The notes below the pieces were generated by a model, which saw nothing but the letters and a program-made list of their open reading frames with translations, was not told the origin of the DNA and did no database searches. A DNA stretch of 64,000 nucleotides, taken from positions 1 to 64,000 of the forward strand of contig CAOJXO010000001.1 in the NCBI GenBank assembly GCA_948465545.1. Direction: 5' to 3'. The position numbers and the translations under genes are program-made. Each line of letters starts with the position of its first letter. Position 1 is the first letter of the stretch. This document shows positions 18,742-26,861 of the stretch, in pieces. Source of the DNA: an uncultured Bacillota bacterium. GTDB taxonomy: Bacteria; Bacillota; Clostridia; Christensenellales; UBA1242.

Positions 18742-19307
18742 TGTGAAATCTCCTTATATAAATCTGCCCAGCCTTTTGCAAACGGCATACCATCTGTTTC
18801 TTTTTTATTGTATTTTGTCAACATCATAATACATTCAATCCCGTTCGCTCTCATCTTCTTACATTGAGAAGCTCTGTCATCCACCATAATGTCAATTTTA
18901 TTTTCAATACATTCCTGAGTCTTGTCTGGCGATTTTGACAAAACAAATTTATGATAGTTGATTTTTCGTTTAGCAAGCCAGTCCAAAGTCGTTTTTTCTG
19001 GCTCTTTATAGTCAGGGAATGCCCTATGTGAAATCAAAATAAGCCTGTGCCCATCTTCAATCAATTTGTCCATATATTTTTTACAACTTCTTCTTGTTCG
19101 CAACTCTTTTGCAATCCTTTCCATATTGTCAGCAAAGAAACCATACATTTCTTCTTCACTCCAATCAAACATTCCTCGTGTTATATGTCTTCCTTTTGGA
19201 TTTATAATTCCAGCATTTCTTTTTTTCTTATCTTCAATCAAAACATTTTGCAAAATTTTTTCATCAAAAGCCGAAATAACATTGTCTATATCTAAGCCAA
19301 TTATCAT
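18729..19307 (-). CDS. HAD-type 5'-nucleotidase (NT5C-like)
   Basis: This 192-aa HAD-superfamily phosphatase has motif I IGLDIDNVISAF (nucleophile Asp), motif II LILISHR, a Lys in the KFVLSKSPDK region, and motif IV IDIMVDDRASQC. The overall layout resembles cytosolic 5'(3')-deoxyribonucleotidase-like enzymes. The ATG at 19307 is chosen because AGGAG lies 6 bp upstream. It heads a three-gene operon (nucleotidase, nucleoside hydrolase, HD protein) that would strip phosphate and then base from nucleotides, a salvage or nucleotide-detoxifying pathway. Confidence 0.85.
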   Translation of the reverse strand: MIIGLDIDNVISAFDEKILQNVLIEDKKKRNAGIINPKGRHITRGMFDWSEEEMYGFFADNMERIAKELRTRRSCKKYMDKLIEDGHRLILISHRAFPDYKEPEKTTLDWLAKRKINYHKFVLSKSPDKTQECIENKIDIMVDDRASQCKKMRANGIECIMMLTKYNKKETDGMPFAKGWADLYKEISQWGK

Positions 19308-19881
19308 ACAAACTCCTATTTCTAATATAGCATAAAATTCTTTTGTTTGCAATTTTTTGCAACGAATTCTTCACAAAGGCAATTTGGGAGTAAAAAGTGC
19401 TATTTTAAAATTCGATTTTCACTGAATCCGCAACATCAAAAATCATAATTGTTAAAATCGCTATCTGCTTTATATTTACGAACAATTAGGCATTTTTGGC
19501 AAAAATAAAAGCCCGTCAAAACGGGTTTTGTGTCAACTAACAACAAAGTCGAATTTTTGATTTTTCAGTTTTGATTTCGCGACGGCAATTTTTTGATTAA
19601 AAAATCAAAAATAATCAAAATAAAAATCAAACTTTGATTTTGCGATAATCAAAAATTTTTGATTTTGCGACTTTTTCTGTGCGACTGCCTGCCCGTTATC
19701 AACCCCTTTTTGACCAGAGATTTGACTCCCCCTGGTTGGCTAGTATTGTTTGTCGGCAAATCAAACTTTTGATAAGCAAAAAAACTGTGTTTTTCGCAAA
19801 ATCAAAACTTTTTAGCAGTCCGCACACATAAATGTGTGTTTTATTTTGTGATTAAACAATCATCAAAATAATAATCAATTT
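19308..19881. other. Gene-free stretch with IS21-end-like repeats
   Basis: This 574-bp gap contains many copies of TTTGATTTTGCGA-like sequence in both orientations (for example 19572-19580, 19633-19645, 19656-19671), the 67-bp repeat shared with 34.7 kb, and A/T-rich DNA. Arrays of short repeats at the ends are characteristic of IS21-family elements, whose transposase binds several sites. I see no gene here. Confidence 0.6.
19579..19645. repeat. 67-bp dispersed repeat, copy 1
   Basis: The 67 bases starting GCGACGGCAATTTTTTGATT and ending TTTGATTTTGCGA are identical to 34729-34795, in the same orientation 15.15 kb apart. The repeat contains an internal 9-bp palindrome (TTTTTGATT-AAA-AATCAAAAA). 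It lies just left of the IS21 genes. Confidence 0.9.
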
Positions 19882-20631
19882 TTAATTTTTCTTTTTGAAG
19901 ATGTTGTTGTGATTGAGAAGCCTATAACTCTCTCCTTTAAGATTTATTATTTGACAATTATGTGTTAGCCTGTCCAGCATCGCACTCACCATGCTTTCAT
20001 CTTGAAATAACTCTCCCCACTTTGCAAAGTCAAGGTTCGTTGTAATGACTATTGATGTCCTATTGTAAAGTTTATTTACAAGTTCATACATAAGTAACAC
20101 ATCTTGTTTATCTAGTTTCTGATAACCAACTTCATCAATAATGACCAAATGACACTCATACAAATATTTTACTCTTGCACTGCTAGACTTGAACACTTCT
20201 TTAGTTTTCAGCAAATAAATAAGATTTTCAAGTGTAGAAAAGAAAACTTTATAATTCTGCGAAAGTGCCAAATGCCCAAGTGCAACTGCCAAATGTGTTT
20301 TGCCAGTTCCTGAACCACCCATAAATATGATATTATATTTATTACTCATCCAATTCAGTTTCTTTAACTCTTCAATCTGCCACTTAAATAACTGCGGTTG
20401 AAAGTTCAAATCATACTCTGCCAATGTTTTAAAATTTGGCAAATGAGCCTTACCTATTTTGGTTGCTCTTGATTTTTGCTCTCGCAAAATTAGCTCTTTA
20501 TATAAGCATTCATACAAAAACTGCAACTTTTCATCACTTTCATCTTGCAAATTAAAATATGATTTACTCATATGGTGCAAGCCAAGTTTCTTGGCAACTT
20601 CTTGTATATCGGTTACACTAAACTTCTTCAT
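19882..20631 (-). CDS. istB: IS21 helper ATPase IstB
   Basis: This 249-aa AAA+ protein forms an oligomer on DNA and stimulates the IstA transposase, as known for IS21. Walker A is FMGGSGTGKTHLAVALG, Walker B is LVIIDEVGYQKL, sensor I is SIVITTNLDFAKW, and the C-terminus has MLDRLTHNCQIINLKGESYR, a conserved IstB ending. The ATG at 20631 has AGGTGA upstream; a GTG at 20640 is also possible. Either start lies inside the 3' end of istA, consistent with translational coupling. The gene looks intact. Confidence 0.95.
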   Translation of the reverse strand: MKKFSVTDIQEVAKKLGLHHMSKSYFNLQDESDEKLQFLYECLYKELILREQKSRATKIGKAHLPNFKTLAEYDLNFQPQLFKWQIEELKKLNWMSNKYNIIFMGGSGTGKTHLAVALGHLALSQNYKVFFSTLENLIYLLKTKEVFKSSSARVKYLYECHLVIIDEVGYQKLDKQDVLLMYELVNKLYNRTSIVITTNLDFAKWGELFQDESMVSAMLDRLTHNCQIINLKGESYRLLNHNNIFKKKN

Positions 20632-22123
20632 CGCCGTCACCTATAAGCCCCATATATTTGTTTAGACCTTCCGCTCGTTCCACATAAGTTTTCTTTGTTC
20701 TAATAGGCATAATATCAGTTTCTTTTTCACTATGTGCCATTAGATAAGTTAAAAGTTCAGTTGTATCAAACTTCTTGTTCTTATTGCACCAATTGATACC
20801 ATTAGCAATTTCTTGCAATACATACTCTTTTGCAATTTTTTTAATTAGCCCGCATTGCTCTTTCACATATCTTGGTTTCTCTCTAATAATCTCATTTAGA
20901 AATTCAATTGCAAGTTTGTTATCTCCTAAACTTTCAACCGTTCGTCTAATAAGCCTTGAATGTTTATTATCCTCATCTTTGTTTGCAAGCTTAGAAGTTA
21001 AACCTTTGCCGATAAGCAGTTTGTGCCTTGCGACAAATTCTTTGGTTTCAGCATTGAAAACATTTATGTAATCACCTACAATCTCAACCAGAACTTTGTC
21101 GCCTTGCTTAAATCTAAATGCTGGCAAAGTGTAATAATTACTTCTAAAAATAAAGTAGTTCAAATCAGTCGCTGTTGCAATATATTCATTTCTCTTTCTT
21201 AACGGATATGGCGTATGTTTAAGCAAGCACTCTTTCTCTTCCTTAAACATATCCCTTGGCGTTTGTCTAGTCGTCATATTAATTTTACCATTGCCTGTTC
21301 TATCCAACCAATCCAGCAAATCACTGTTTAAGTTATCGATTCCACAAAACACCTTATGATCAAGGAAACTTGTTTTTACAAACTTAACAACATTCTCAAC
21401 CCTGCCTTTGGTGTCTGGATCTTGCTTTTTACAAAGATAAACATCCAAGTCAATAAAATCCTTGTAAGTTTCAAACTCTTTGGTAAAAATTACATTTCCA
21501 CAATTTTCACTCACAACCATAACTCTGTCTTGGTCATACATAATTGTCTTTGGTCTGCCACCAAAATACGCAAATGCTCGCTCATGTGCATCCACAAAAT
21601 CCTTACTAGTAAATGCCTCTCGCTTGCAACAAACAAATTTATATCTTGAATACATCAACACAATGCACCAAAAGTAGATTTTAACTTTCACATCATAAAC
21701 ATCTCGAATCCATATTTCGCCCATGTCCACTTGTGCAAGTTCTCCAGGATTTGTATCTCCAATCAACTGATAAGCTCTGCCAACCTTTCCACTTATTCCA
21801 AGCACATCTCTCAATTTTCGCATGTATCTATAAAAAGCACTTTCGCTCGCTGAAAACTCCACATCCATCTCTTTAATCTTGTCAAATAATGTGGTGTTTC
21901 TTATTCCAGGATTTTCTTTCAATTCCTGCATCAAAAAGTTTCGATATCTTTCAACCTCTTCATTTCGCATCAACTTGTCACCGTCAGCAAAATCATCAAC
22001 CGAATAATCCCAATACTTTCTAACCGAAAATTGCTTCAATCCTGTCATCTTCACAACTTCACTCTTCGTGAATCCATCTTCTTTTAATTTTTTAATCTCT
22101 AAAAATTCTTTCATCTTCAACAT
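20618..22123 (-). CDS. istA: IS21 transposase IstA
   Basis: The 501-aa DDE transposase has an N-terminal helix-turn-helix (LKEDGFTKSEVVKMTGLKQ), an integrase-core RNase H fold with AQVDMGEIWI (first Asp), IMYDQDRVMVV (second Asp) and DTKGRVENVVKFVK (Glu), and a C-terminal beta barrel. No frameshift or stop is present, so the element may still be active. Transcription is from the right, with istB following in an overlapping frame. Confidence 0.95.
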   Translation of the reverse strand: MLKMKEFLEIKKLKEDGFTKSEVVKMTGLKQFSVRKYWDYSVDDFADGDKLMRNEEVERYRNFLMQELKENPGIRNTTLFDKIKEMDVEFSASESAFYRYMRKLRDVLGISGKVGRAYQLIGDTNPGELAQVDMGEIWIRDVYDVKVKIYFWCIVLMYSRYKFVCCKREAFTSKDFVDAHERAFAYFGGRPKTIMYDQDRVMVVSENCGNVIFTKEFETYKDFIDLDVYLCKKQDPDTKGRVENVVKFVKTSFLDHKVFCGIDNLNSDLLDWLDRTGNGKINMTTRQTPRDMFKEEKECLLKHTPYPLRKRNEYIATATDLNYFIFRSNYYTLPAFRFKQGDKVLVEIVGDYINVFNAETKEFVARHKLLIGKGLTSKLANKDEDNKHSRLIRRTVESLGDNKLAIEFLNEIIREKPRYVKEQCGLIKKIAKEYVLQEIANGINWCNKNKKFDTTELLTYLMAHSEKETDIMPIRTKKTYVERAEGLNKYMGLIGDGDEEV

Positions 22124-22439
22124 TTCTTCATCTCCATATTCAAAACTTAAAACATTAGCTAAATTGCCAACATTTTATAATGGAAAATCCAAAACACACA
22201 AAACAATTTTCATCTATGAGCTTCCGCTTACATCTCACTTCCACCCACCAACTCAGCCGTCGCAATTCACCACCAGCTGTCGTAAGCTCTCCGCCTACCA
22301 TTAAAAATCACAATTCGCAAATCACCTCCTTTATACTTTAACTATAATAATATTACAAATATTCTATCTAGTCAAAATCAATTTTTATACAAACTAAAAA
22401 GTCGTATTAAAAAACACGACTTTAAGTACATTTTTATAT
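22124..22439. other. Right flank of the IS21 element
   Basis: This 316-bp gap contains the presumed right IS end (22150-22340), unusually C-rich on the plus strand compared with its surroundings, and the terminator of the REC-HEPN operon at 22393-22423. No gene is supported. Confidence 0.55.
22393..22423 (-). terminator. Terminator of the Mod-Res-MTase-GHKL-REC operon
   Basis: AAAGTCGT (22398-22405) and ACGACTTT (22416-22423) form an 8-bp stem with T's following on the minus strand, 17 bp beyond the last stop codon. Confidence 0.75.
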
Positions 22440-23450
22440 TTACTCCACTTTTGAACCCTTTAACAAATCATTTAAAAAGGCATCTAATACTTTTTCTATA
22501 TTGTTATTACTCTCTATAATATCATCATACTCTTCTTTTGATATTTTTGATTTATCGTTATGATTTGAACAATCACATTTATCTTGTTTTAAATCTTCTA
22601 AACAATTATAGATTTTTAAAAAATTTCCACAATCTGATACTTTTATTTTTCTATGGGCTAACATATTTCTTTTTGCGACTAGATTCCCAAAAGCGTTACT
22701 AAACTCCTCCTCTTGAGCAATCCCTATCCCTGCTTTGGCCAATATTGCTAAAAGTATATCTTTCTTTTGCCGAGAGTTTAAAATATAGAAAATACTTCCT
22801 AGGATTTTCTTTATATCTTTTTGATTATATGCCTTTTCCATACTTTTTAGATTTTTACTTATATCATCCTGAGTTTTATCTAACTTTTCTTTAATTAGTG
22901 TCCATAACGTATTTTGATCTTCTTCCTTCAGTATGCCAAAATAATTAATTCCTAATTCCTGTATTAAAAATTCAAGATTTGCACTTTGATCCAATATCAT
23001 ACCTCTAGCAAAAGCTAAGTCATTAGATCTATGTAGAATTTTTTCAACAATCTCACAAAATTTTTCTTCGAAAAGCGGTCTTTCACATGCGTAAATATTT
23101 TCATACCCGTTTCTGCCGACATTATTTTTTAACACGTTAAATATCGATTTAATGTCTTTCTCAGAATAAAATAAAATATCTCCATAAATATTGTATTCAG
23201 ATAATACATTAATAATATCGCTACCTTTCGTTGTACTAGAAACATTATAATCAACAACAATAATATCATAATTGCTAAATTTATTTTTATTAGAGTCGTT
23301 TTTTAATTCAAACATAAAGTTATCTATATTGTCTACTTTTCTTTCCTTGATTTTGCAATAATTTTTGGCAAGTTTTCTATTTAATGATTTTATCGTAATA
23401 TTCACCCATTGTTTAGTATCTTCAAACCATAGGACTTTTATTTCTCGCAT
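22440..23450 (-). CDS. Receiver-domain protein with HEPN-like R-x4-H motif; candidate RNase effector
   Basis: This 336-aa protein starts with a response-regulator fold: IKVLWFED (acidic pair E10, D11), DIIVVDYN (phosphoacceptor D67), ILFYSEKD (switch residue S96), and ACERP where a regulator normally has K-P (here R124-P125). After about residue 140 it is helical and contains LVAKRNMLAHRKI, an R261-N-M-L-A-H266 sequence matching the R-x4-6-H active site of HEPN ribonucleases. No DNA-binding output domain is visible. It is the last gene of the operon and overlaps the sensor-like ATPase gene by 13 bp. My reading is a receiver-controlled HEPN RNase; the alternative is a non-catalytic HEPN-like helical bundle. 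The receiver call is fairly firm, the nuclease call is an inference. Confidence 0.7.
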   Translation of the reverse strand: MREIKVLWFEDTKQWVNITIKSLNRKLAKNYCKIKERKVDNIDNFMFELKNDSNKNKFSNYDIIVVDYNVSSTTKGSDIINVLSEYNIYGDILFYSEKDIKSIFNVLKNNVGRNGYENIYACERPLFEEKFCEIVEKILHRSNDLAFARGMILDQSANLEFLIQELGINYFGILKEEDQNTLWTLIKEKLDKTQDDISKNLKSMEKAYNQKDIKKILGSIFYILNSRQKKDILLAILAKAGIGIAQEEEFSNAFGNLVAKRNMLAHRKIKVSDCGNFLKIYNCLEDLKQDKCDCSNHNDKSKISKEEYDDIIESNNNIEKVLDAFLNDLLKGSKVE

Positions 23451-25669
23451 ACCGGTATCCTCATTTGAATTTTAAATCCATTTATATATTGTTCATCTAC
23501 AACCAAATCACCCTTCATCTCTTCTAATATTCTCTTTACGTGATACATACCAATTCCAGACCCATTATCATAACTAATTCCGAAATCAAAAATAGTCTCT
23601 GGATCAACATTCTTTTTTAATCCAACACCATCATCAAAATAATCCATCACGACAAACGAAGCTTTATCTTGTATTTCAAACCAGCATTTTTTTGCTTTTG
23701 CTTTTATTGAATTACTTATTAAATTTTCTAGCAAAGTACTAATATTTTGCGGACAAAATCTTAAAGAAATGTTCGAATGATTAGTTATAGCTATATCAAT
23801 ATTTCTATTTCTAAATATCTTTTCACAATACTCATCGATAAACTCCCCCAACTTTTGTGTTATAAACTCATCATTTAAATTAAAGTTGGCAACCCCACCA
23901 TATTGTGTAAGAGAACGAATTCTTTCAACCAAAAAGCTTATATCCTTAAGAGTATTTTCTATATCCTCTTTTGAAGCACTCCCATTTTTTACATCATCAT
24001 ATAATAAACAAATATTCTTTTTAATTGTATCAATGTTGATATTAACGGTATGCATCTTTTCAATAAAATTCTTTTGCTCAATCGAAAGTGCATCCTCCAT
24101 AAAAAACGATTTATTCCGTTCAGATTCATATTGATTTTGAAGTTTCTCGTTTTTATCGCTTATTTTTTGTATTGTCTTACTGTTTTCCTGATTTTCTTTG
24201 TACAGAGCCTTGGTTGTCCCAATAACATTATTTGCAAGCACTTGAAAATTTTTATCTTTAGATTTTTGAGCTATATCCTTTAACCTATTTAATTTACTTT
24301 CTACATTATCAGCACTTGCTTCTTGAATAACATTAAGCAGGTCTGTATTATAATCAATATCAATTATATCTTTTCTTTTTGAAATAGAAGCTAACTGATT
24401 AATAATCTCAAGTTTAACATCTTCTGGATTCAGTGCCTTTGTTTTCCCAGCTAAAATATCCTCTTTCGATAAATCACCCCATTCTATTACATCAACAACA
24501 TATTTTTCTAAAAATTTTAAGACTTTATTGTAAAAGCAATCAATCAATTGATTATATCCTTTTGATTCGAGAAATCCACTGTTTCTACTCGATGTCTCAA
24601 TAAAATGTTTATCATCGCAAGTTATTGATATTCGTCCTATAACTTCACGAGTACCCAAATATCTATTATATCCCTGAGTTTTTCTTCTGTCCATATCAAA
24701 GAAATCTTTCCCCGGCTCACCGTAAGGAAAAATTCTAAAATTATTTTTATATATAAATACCGAACCATAATTAACTGACTCAATCCCCATAGACTTTGTG
24801 AACTCTGATTTTGCACTTCTATTTAGGTAAAATAATTTTATTTTAATAGAAAACAAATTATCAAATTCATTTTTTTCTTTTACGGAATAAATATACCTTC
24901 CTCTATCATATAGTGCAGTTTTAATTTGTTTACCATCTTCAGAAATGTCCAACTCAACACTCGTAGTTTTTATATTTAATTTTTCAAATATATCATTAAA
25001 GATACGGCCATTAATTTCATTGTCAGTCAATTCTTTTACATGGAGATAAATATCAAAAGAATCATGTGTTTCGTTATCTGGATTTATTAGTCGCTTAAGT
25101 GCATTTTTTAATTGTATAATATTATCTTTTGTCCAAATTTCTCTTAAATTTGATAATATTATCTTAGTCCCACATTTCATTATTGGTTCAACAGTATCAT
25201 ACTTAACATCTACATTTATAAATTCGTTTTTATCATCTTGCTCAAAGTTATCCCAATTTATTTTTAATACATTAGTTTTATTGCAATATACTGTATTAGT
25301 ATATAAATCTAATGAAGCACCAAGTCTATCACAAGAAAATCTCCCTACACCTTTTGCTCCAGCAGCAACTCTCTTAATTCTTTCGCGGTAGTCAGATGTT
25401 TGATTTCTGATTTTTTTTTCAGAGTATGCTACAAAGAGCCATTTATTTTTAATATCTTCGTAGTTCATTCCACAACCATTATCTTCGATTGTAATTGATG
25501 TTCTATTAATGTCAAAAATATTGTTAAAAGATATATCTACCCTCGTAGCACCCGCATCATATGAATTTTTAACCAATTCAAAAACAGCAATAAATTTATC
25601 GTTTATCAACTCTTTTCCAATAATATTTTTTAGCGCAGAACTAATTTTAAAATTTAAATTTTCACTCAT
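23438..25669 (-). CDS. Double-GHKL protein: N-terminal MutL/Hsp90/MORC-like ATPase plus C-terminal histidine-kinase-like domain
   Basis: This 743-aa protein has an N-terminal GHKL ATPase with ELVKNSYDAGA (E31, N35), IEDNGCGM (D63, G65, G67) and GAKGVGRFS (residues 104-112), and an S5-like domain containing FPYGEPGKDFFD and RYLGTREVIGRISI. A long coiled coil follows (about 440-530). The C-terminal half looks like a histidine kinase: a DHp-like hairpin with H540 (FIEKMHTV), N-box LLENLISNSIKA, DDGVGL, and GSGIGMYHVKRILEEM. Similar MORC-like ATPases are known in bacterial R-M loci (Iyer, Abhiman and Aravind, 2008). It overlaps the methyltransferase gene by 4 bp and the receiver gene by 13 bp, suggesting that it senses DNA and signals to the receiver protein. 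Confidence 0.85.
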   Translation of the reverse strand: MSENLNFKISSALKNIIGKELINDKFIAVFELVKNSYDAGATRVDISFNNIFDINRTSITIEDNGCGMNYEDIKNKWLFVAYSEKKIRNQTSDYRERIKRVAAGAKGVGRFSCDRLGASLDLYTNTVYCNKTNVLKINWDNFEQDDKNEFINVDVKYDTVEPIMKCGTKIILSNLREIWTKDNIIQLKNALKRLINPDNETHDSFDIYLHVKELTDNEINGRIFNDIFEKLNIKTTSVELDISEDGKQIKTALYDRGRYIYSVKEKNEFDNLFSIKIKLFYLNRSAKSEFTKSMGIESVNYGSVFIYKNNFRIFPYGEPGKDFFDMDRRKTQGYNRYLGTREVIGRISITCDDKHFIETSSRNSGFLESKGYNQLIDCFYNKVLKFLEKYVVDVIEWGDLSKEDILAGKTKALNPEDVKLEIINQLASISKRKDIIDIDYNTDLLNVIQEASADNVESKLNRLKDIAQKSKDKNFQVLANNVIGTTKALYKENQENSKTIQKISDKNEKLQNQYESERNKSFFMEDALSIEQKNFIEKMHTVNINIDTIKKNICLLYDDVKNGSASKEDIENTLKDISFLVERIRSLTQYGGVANFNLNDEFITQKLGEFIDEYCEKIFRNRNIDIAITNHSNISLRFCPQNISTLLENLISNSIKAKAKKCWFEIQDKASFVVMDYFDDGVGLKKNVDPETIFDFGISYDNGSGIGMYHVKRILEEMKGDLVVDEQYINGFKIQMRIPVCEK

Positions 25670-26853
25670 GATTCTAACAACCTCCTAAAACACAGAGCTA
25701 TTTGTTCGGCAAACAGTGGCGGTACAGCATTGCCTACTTGTGTAAATCTTGGGACGTCTTTTTTCCTCAGCTTTCCTCCAGTTGTATATTTCCCTTTAAA
25801 TTCATACCAGTCCGGAAAACTCTGAAGCCTAGCTAACTCCCGCACGGTTAAAATTCTAGGCTCAATATAATGCACAAAATCATCTGGATGTGTTGTGATA
25901 GTTGGCGAAACACCTTGAGGATCTAGCAAAACAACACCTCTCCTTTTCAAATTTGGAATCAGATTATCAGAAGGTTTGTATCTTTTACCTTTTTCTAGGT
26001 TGTCAATCATATACTGTTGCATATTGACAATATCTTGATTATGTTTCGCAAATCTATGACTGTCCGGTCTAACATTAGCCTTTAAGTTTTTACGCATAAA
26101 TCTTTGATAGGCTGTATTCTTGTTTCCATATATCCCACTTCTAAATTCTTGCTTACAATCGGGACATCTGTATGTCCCATTACTTTCCAACAAATCAGAG
26201 ATTGCATCATAAATGCTATTTTTCTGTTTTAATTTTTTTGACCTTAAAAATTCAGACTTATTCTGTATTAGGTTATCAAAAAAATCATCTATATCATCTC
26301 TTAGACTCCCTATCAAGATAAATCTAATTCTTCTTTGGGGCACTCCAAAATCACTCATTAAAATTTCTTTTGTTCTAATATTGTAACCTAGATTCCTTAA
26401 TCCCTGTATAACTAAATCAGAATATTTTATATTTCCACCATCATCAAGTTTAAAGTCAACAGAAATTCCATGCACGTTTTCCATCAAAATATACTTTGGC
26501 ATCACACATTTCACAAATTCTATATACTTATTAACCATATCATTCCTAAAATCACTATGATCTCGCCTTCCAGCCATAGAAAAGCCTTGACATGGAGGTC
26601 CCCCCACGACTAAATCCACATTGTTTTTTAAATCTTTTAAATTAGCACTATAATCATTTAGTATTTCAGTAATATCGTGCTCTTTTTGTGGTAACCATGC
26701 TGGCCATTCAAAATGATTTTTATCAATCAAATTATATTTTAATGTAGAAAAAGCATCTTTGTTCTTTTCAATTGCAAAAACTCCCGTAAATCCAGCATTA
26801 CAAAAACCTAATGATAATCCACCTGCACCAGCAAATAAATCTATATAGTTCAT
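25666..26853 (-). CDS. DNA (cytosine-5) methyltransferase
   Basis: This 395-aa C5-cytosine methyltransferase has motif I YIDLFAGAGGLSLGF, motif IV VVGGPPCQGFSMAG (catalytic C88), motif VI ILMENVHGI (E125), motif VIII VPQRRIRFILIG and motif X QVGNAVPPLFAEQIA. The target-recognition region contains YRCPDCKQEFRSG, half of a possible zinc ribbon. It is clearly different from the C5 methyltransferase at 7205-8407. It lies 8 bp after the Res-like gene and overlaps the double-GHKL gene by 4 bp. Its presence inside a type III-like operon is unusual, and it may mark self DNA for the downstream GHKL/receiver pair. Confidence 0.95.
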   Translation of the reverse strand: MNYIDLFAGAGGLSLGFCNAGFTGVFAIEKNKDAFSTLKYNLIDKNHFEWPAWLPQKEHDITEILNDYSANLKDLKNNVDLVVGGPPCQGFSMAGRRDHSDFRNDMVNKYIEFVKCVMPKYILMENVHGISVDFKLDDGGNIKYSDLVIQGLRNLGYNIRTKEILMSDFGVPQRRIRFILIGSLRDDIDDFFDNLIQNKSEFLRSKKLKQKNSIYDAISDLLESNGTYRCPDCKQEFRSGIYGNKNTAYQRFMRKNLKANVRPDSHRFAKHNQDIVNMQQYMIDNLEKGKRYKPSDNLIPNLKRRGVVLLDPQGVSPTITTHPDDFVHYIEPRILTVRELARLQSFPDWYEFKGKYTTGGKLRKKDVPRFTQVGNAVPPLFAEQIALCFRRLLES

Positions 26854-26861
26854 GATTTCTC

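Larger units (their letters stand above)
19579..22340 (-). mobile_element. IS21-family insertion sequence (boundaries approximate)
   Basis: Two overlapping genes, istA (transposase) and istB (ATPase helper), form a complete IS21-type pair. The left flank holds the repeated GCGACGGC and TTTGATTTTGCGA motifs. The right flank on the minus strand has TTTGCGAATTGTGATTTTT and ATTGCGACGGC, a partial match. The terminal CA/TG dinucleotides and target duplication could not be located, so the ends given are estimates. Confidence 0.7.

Noticed and set aside
19579-22340. Exact IS21 termini and target-site duplication
   Set aside because: Several candidate end repeats exist on each side, but no clean TG...CA inverted ends with a matching short duplication could be picked by eye.
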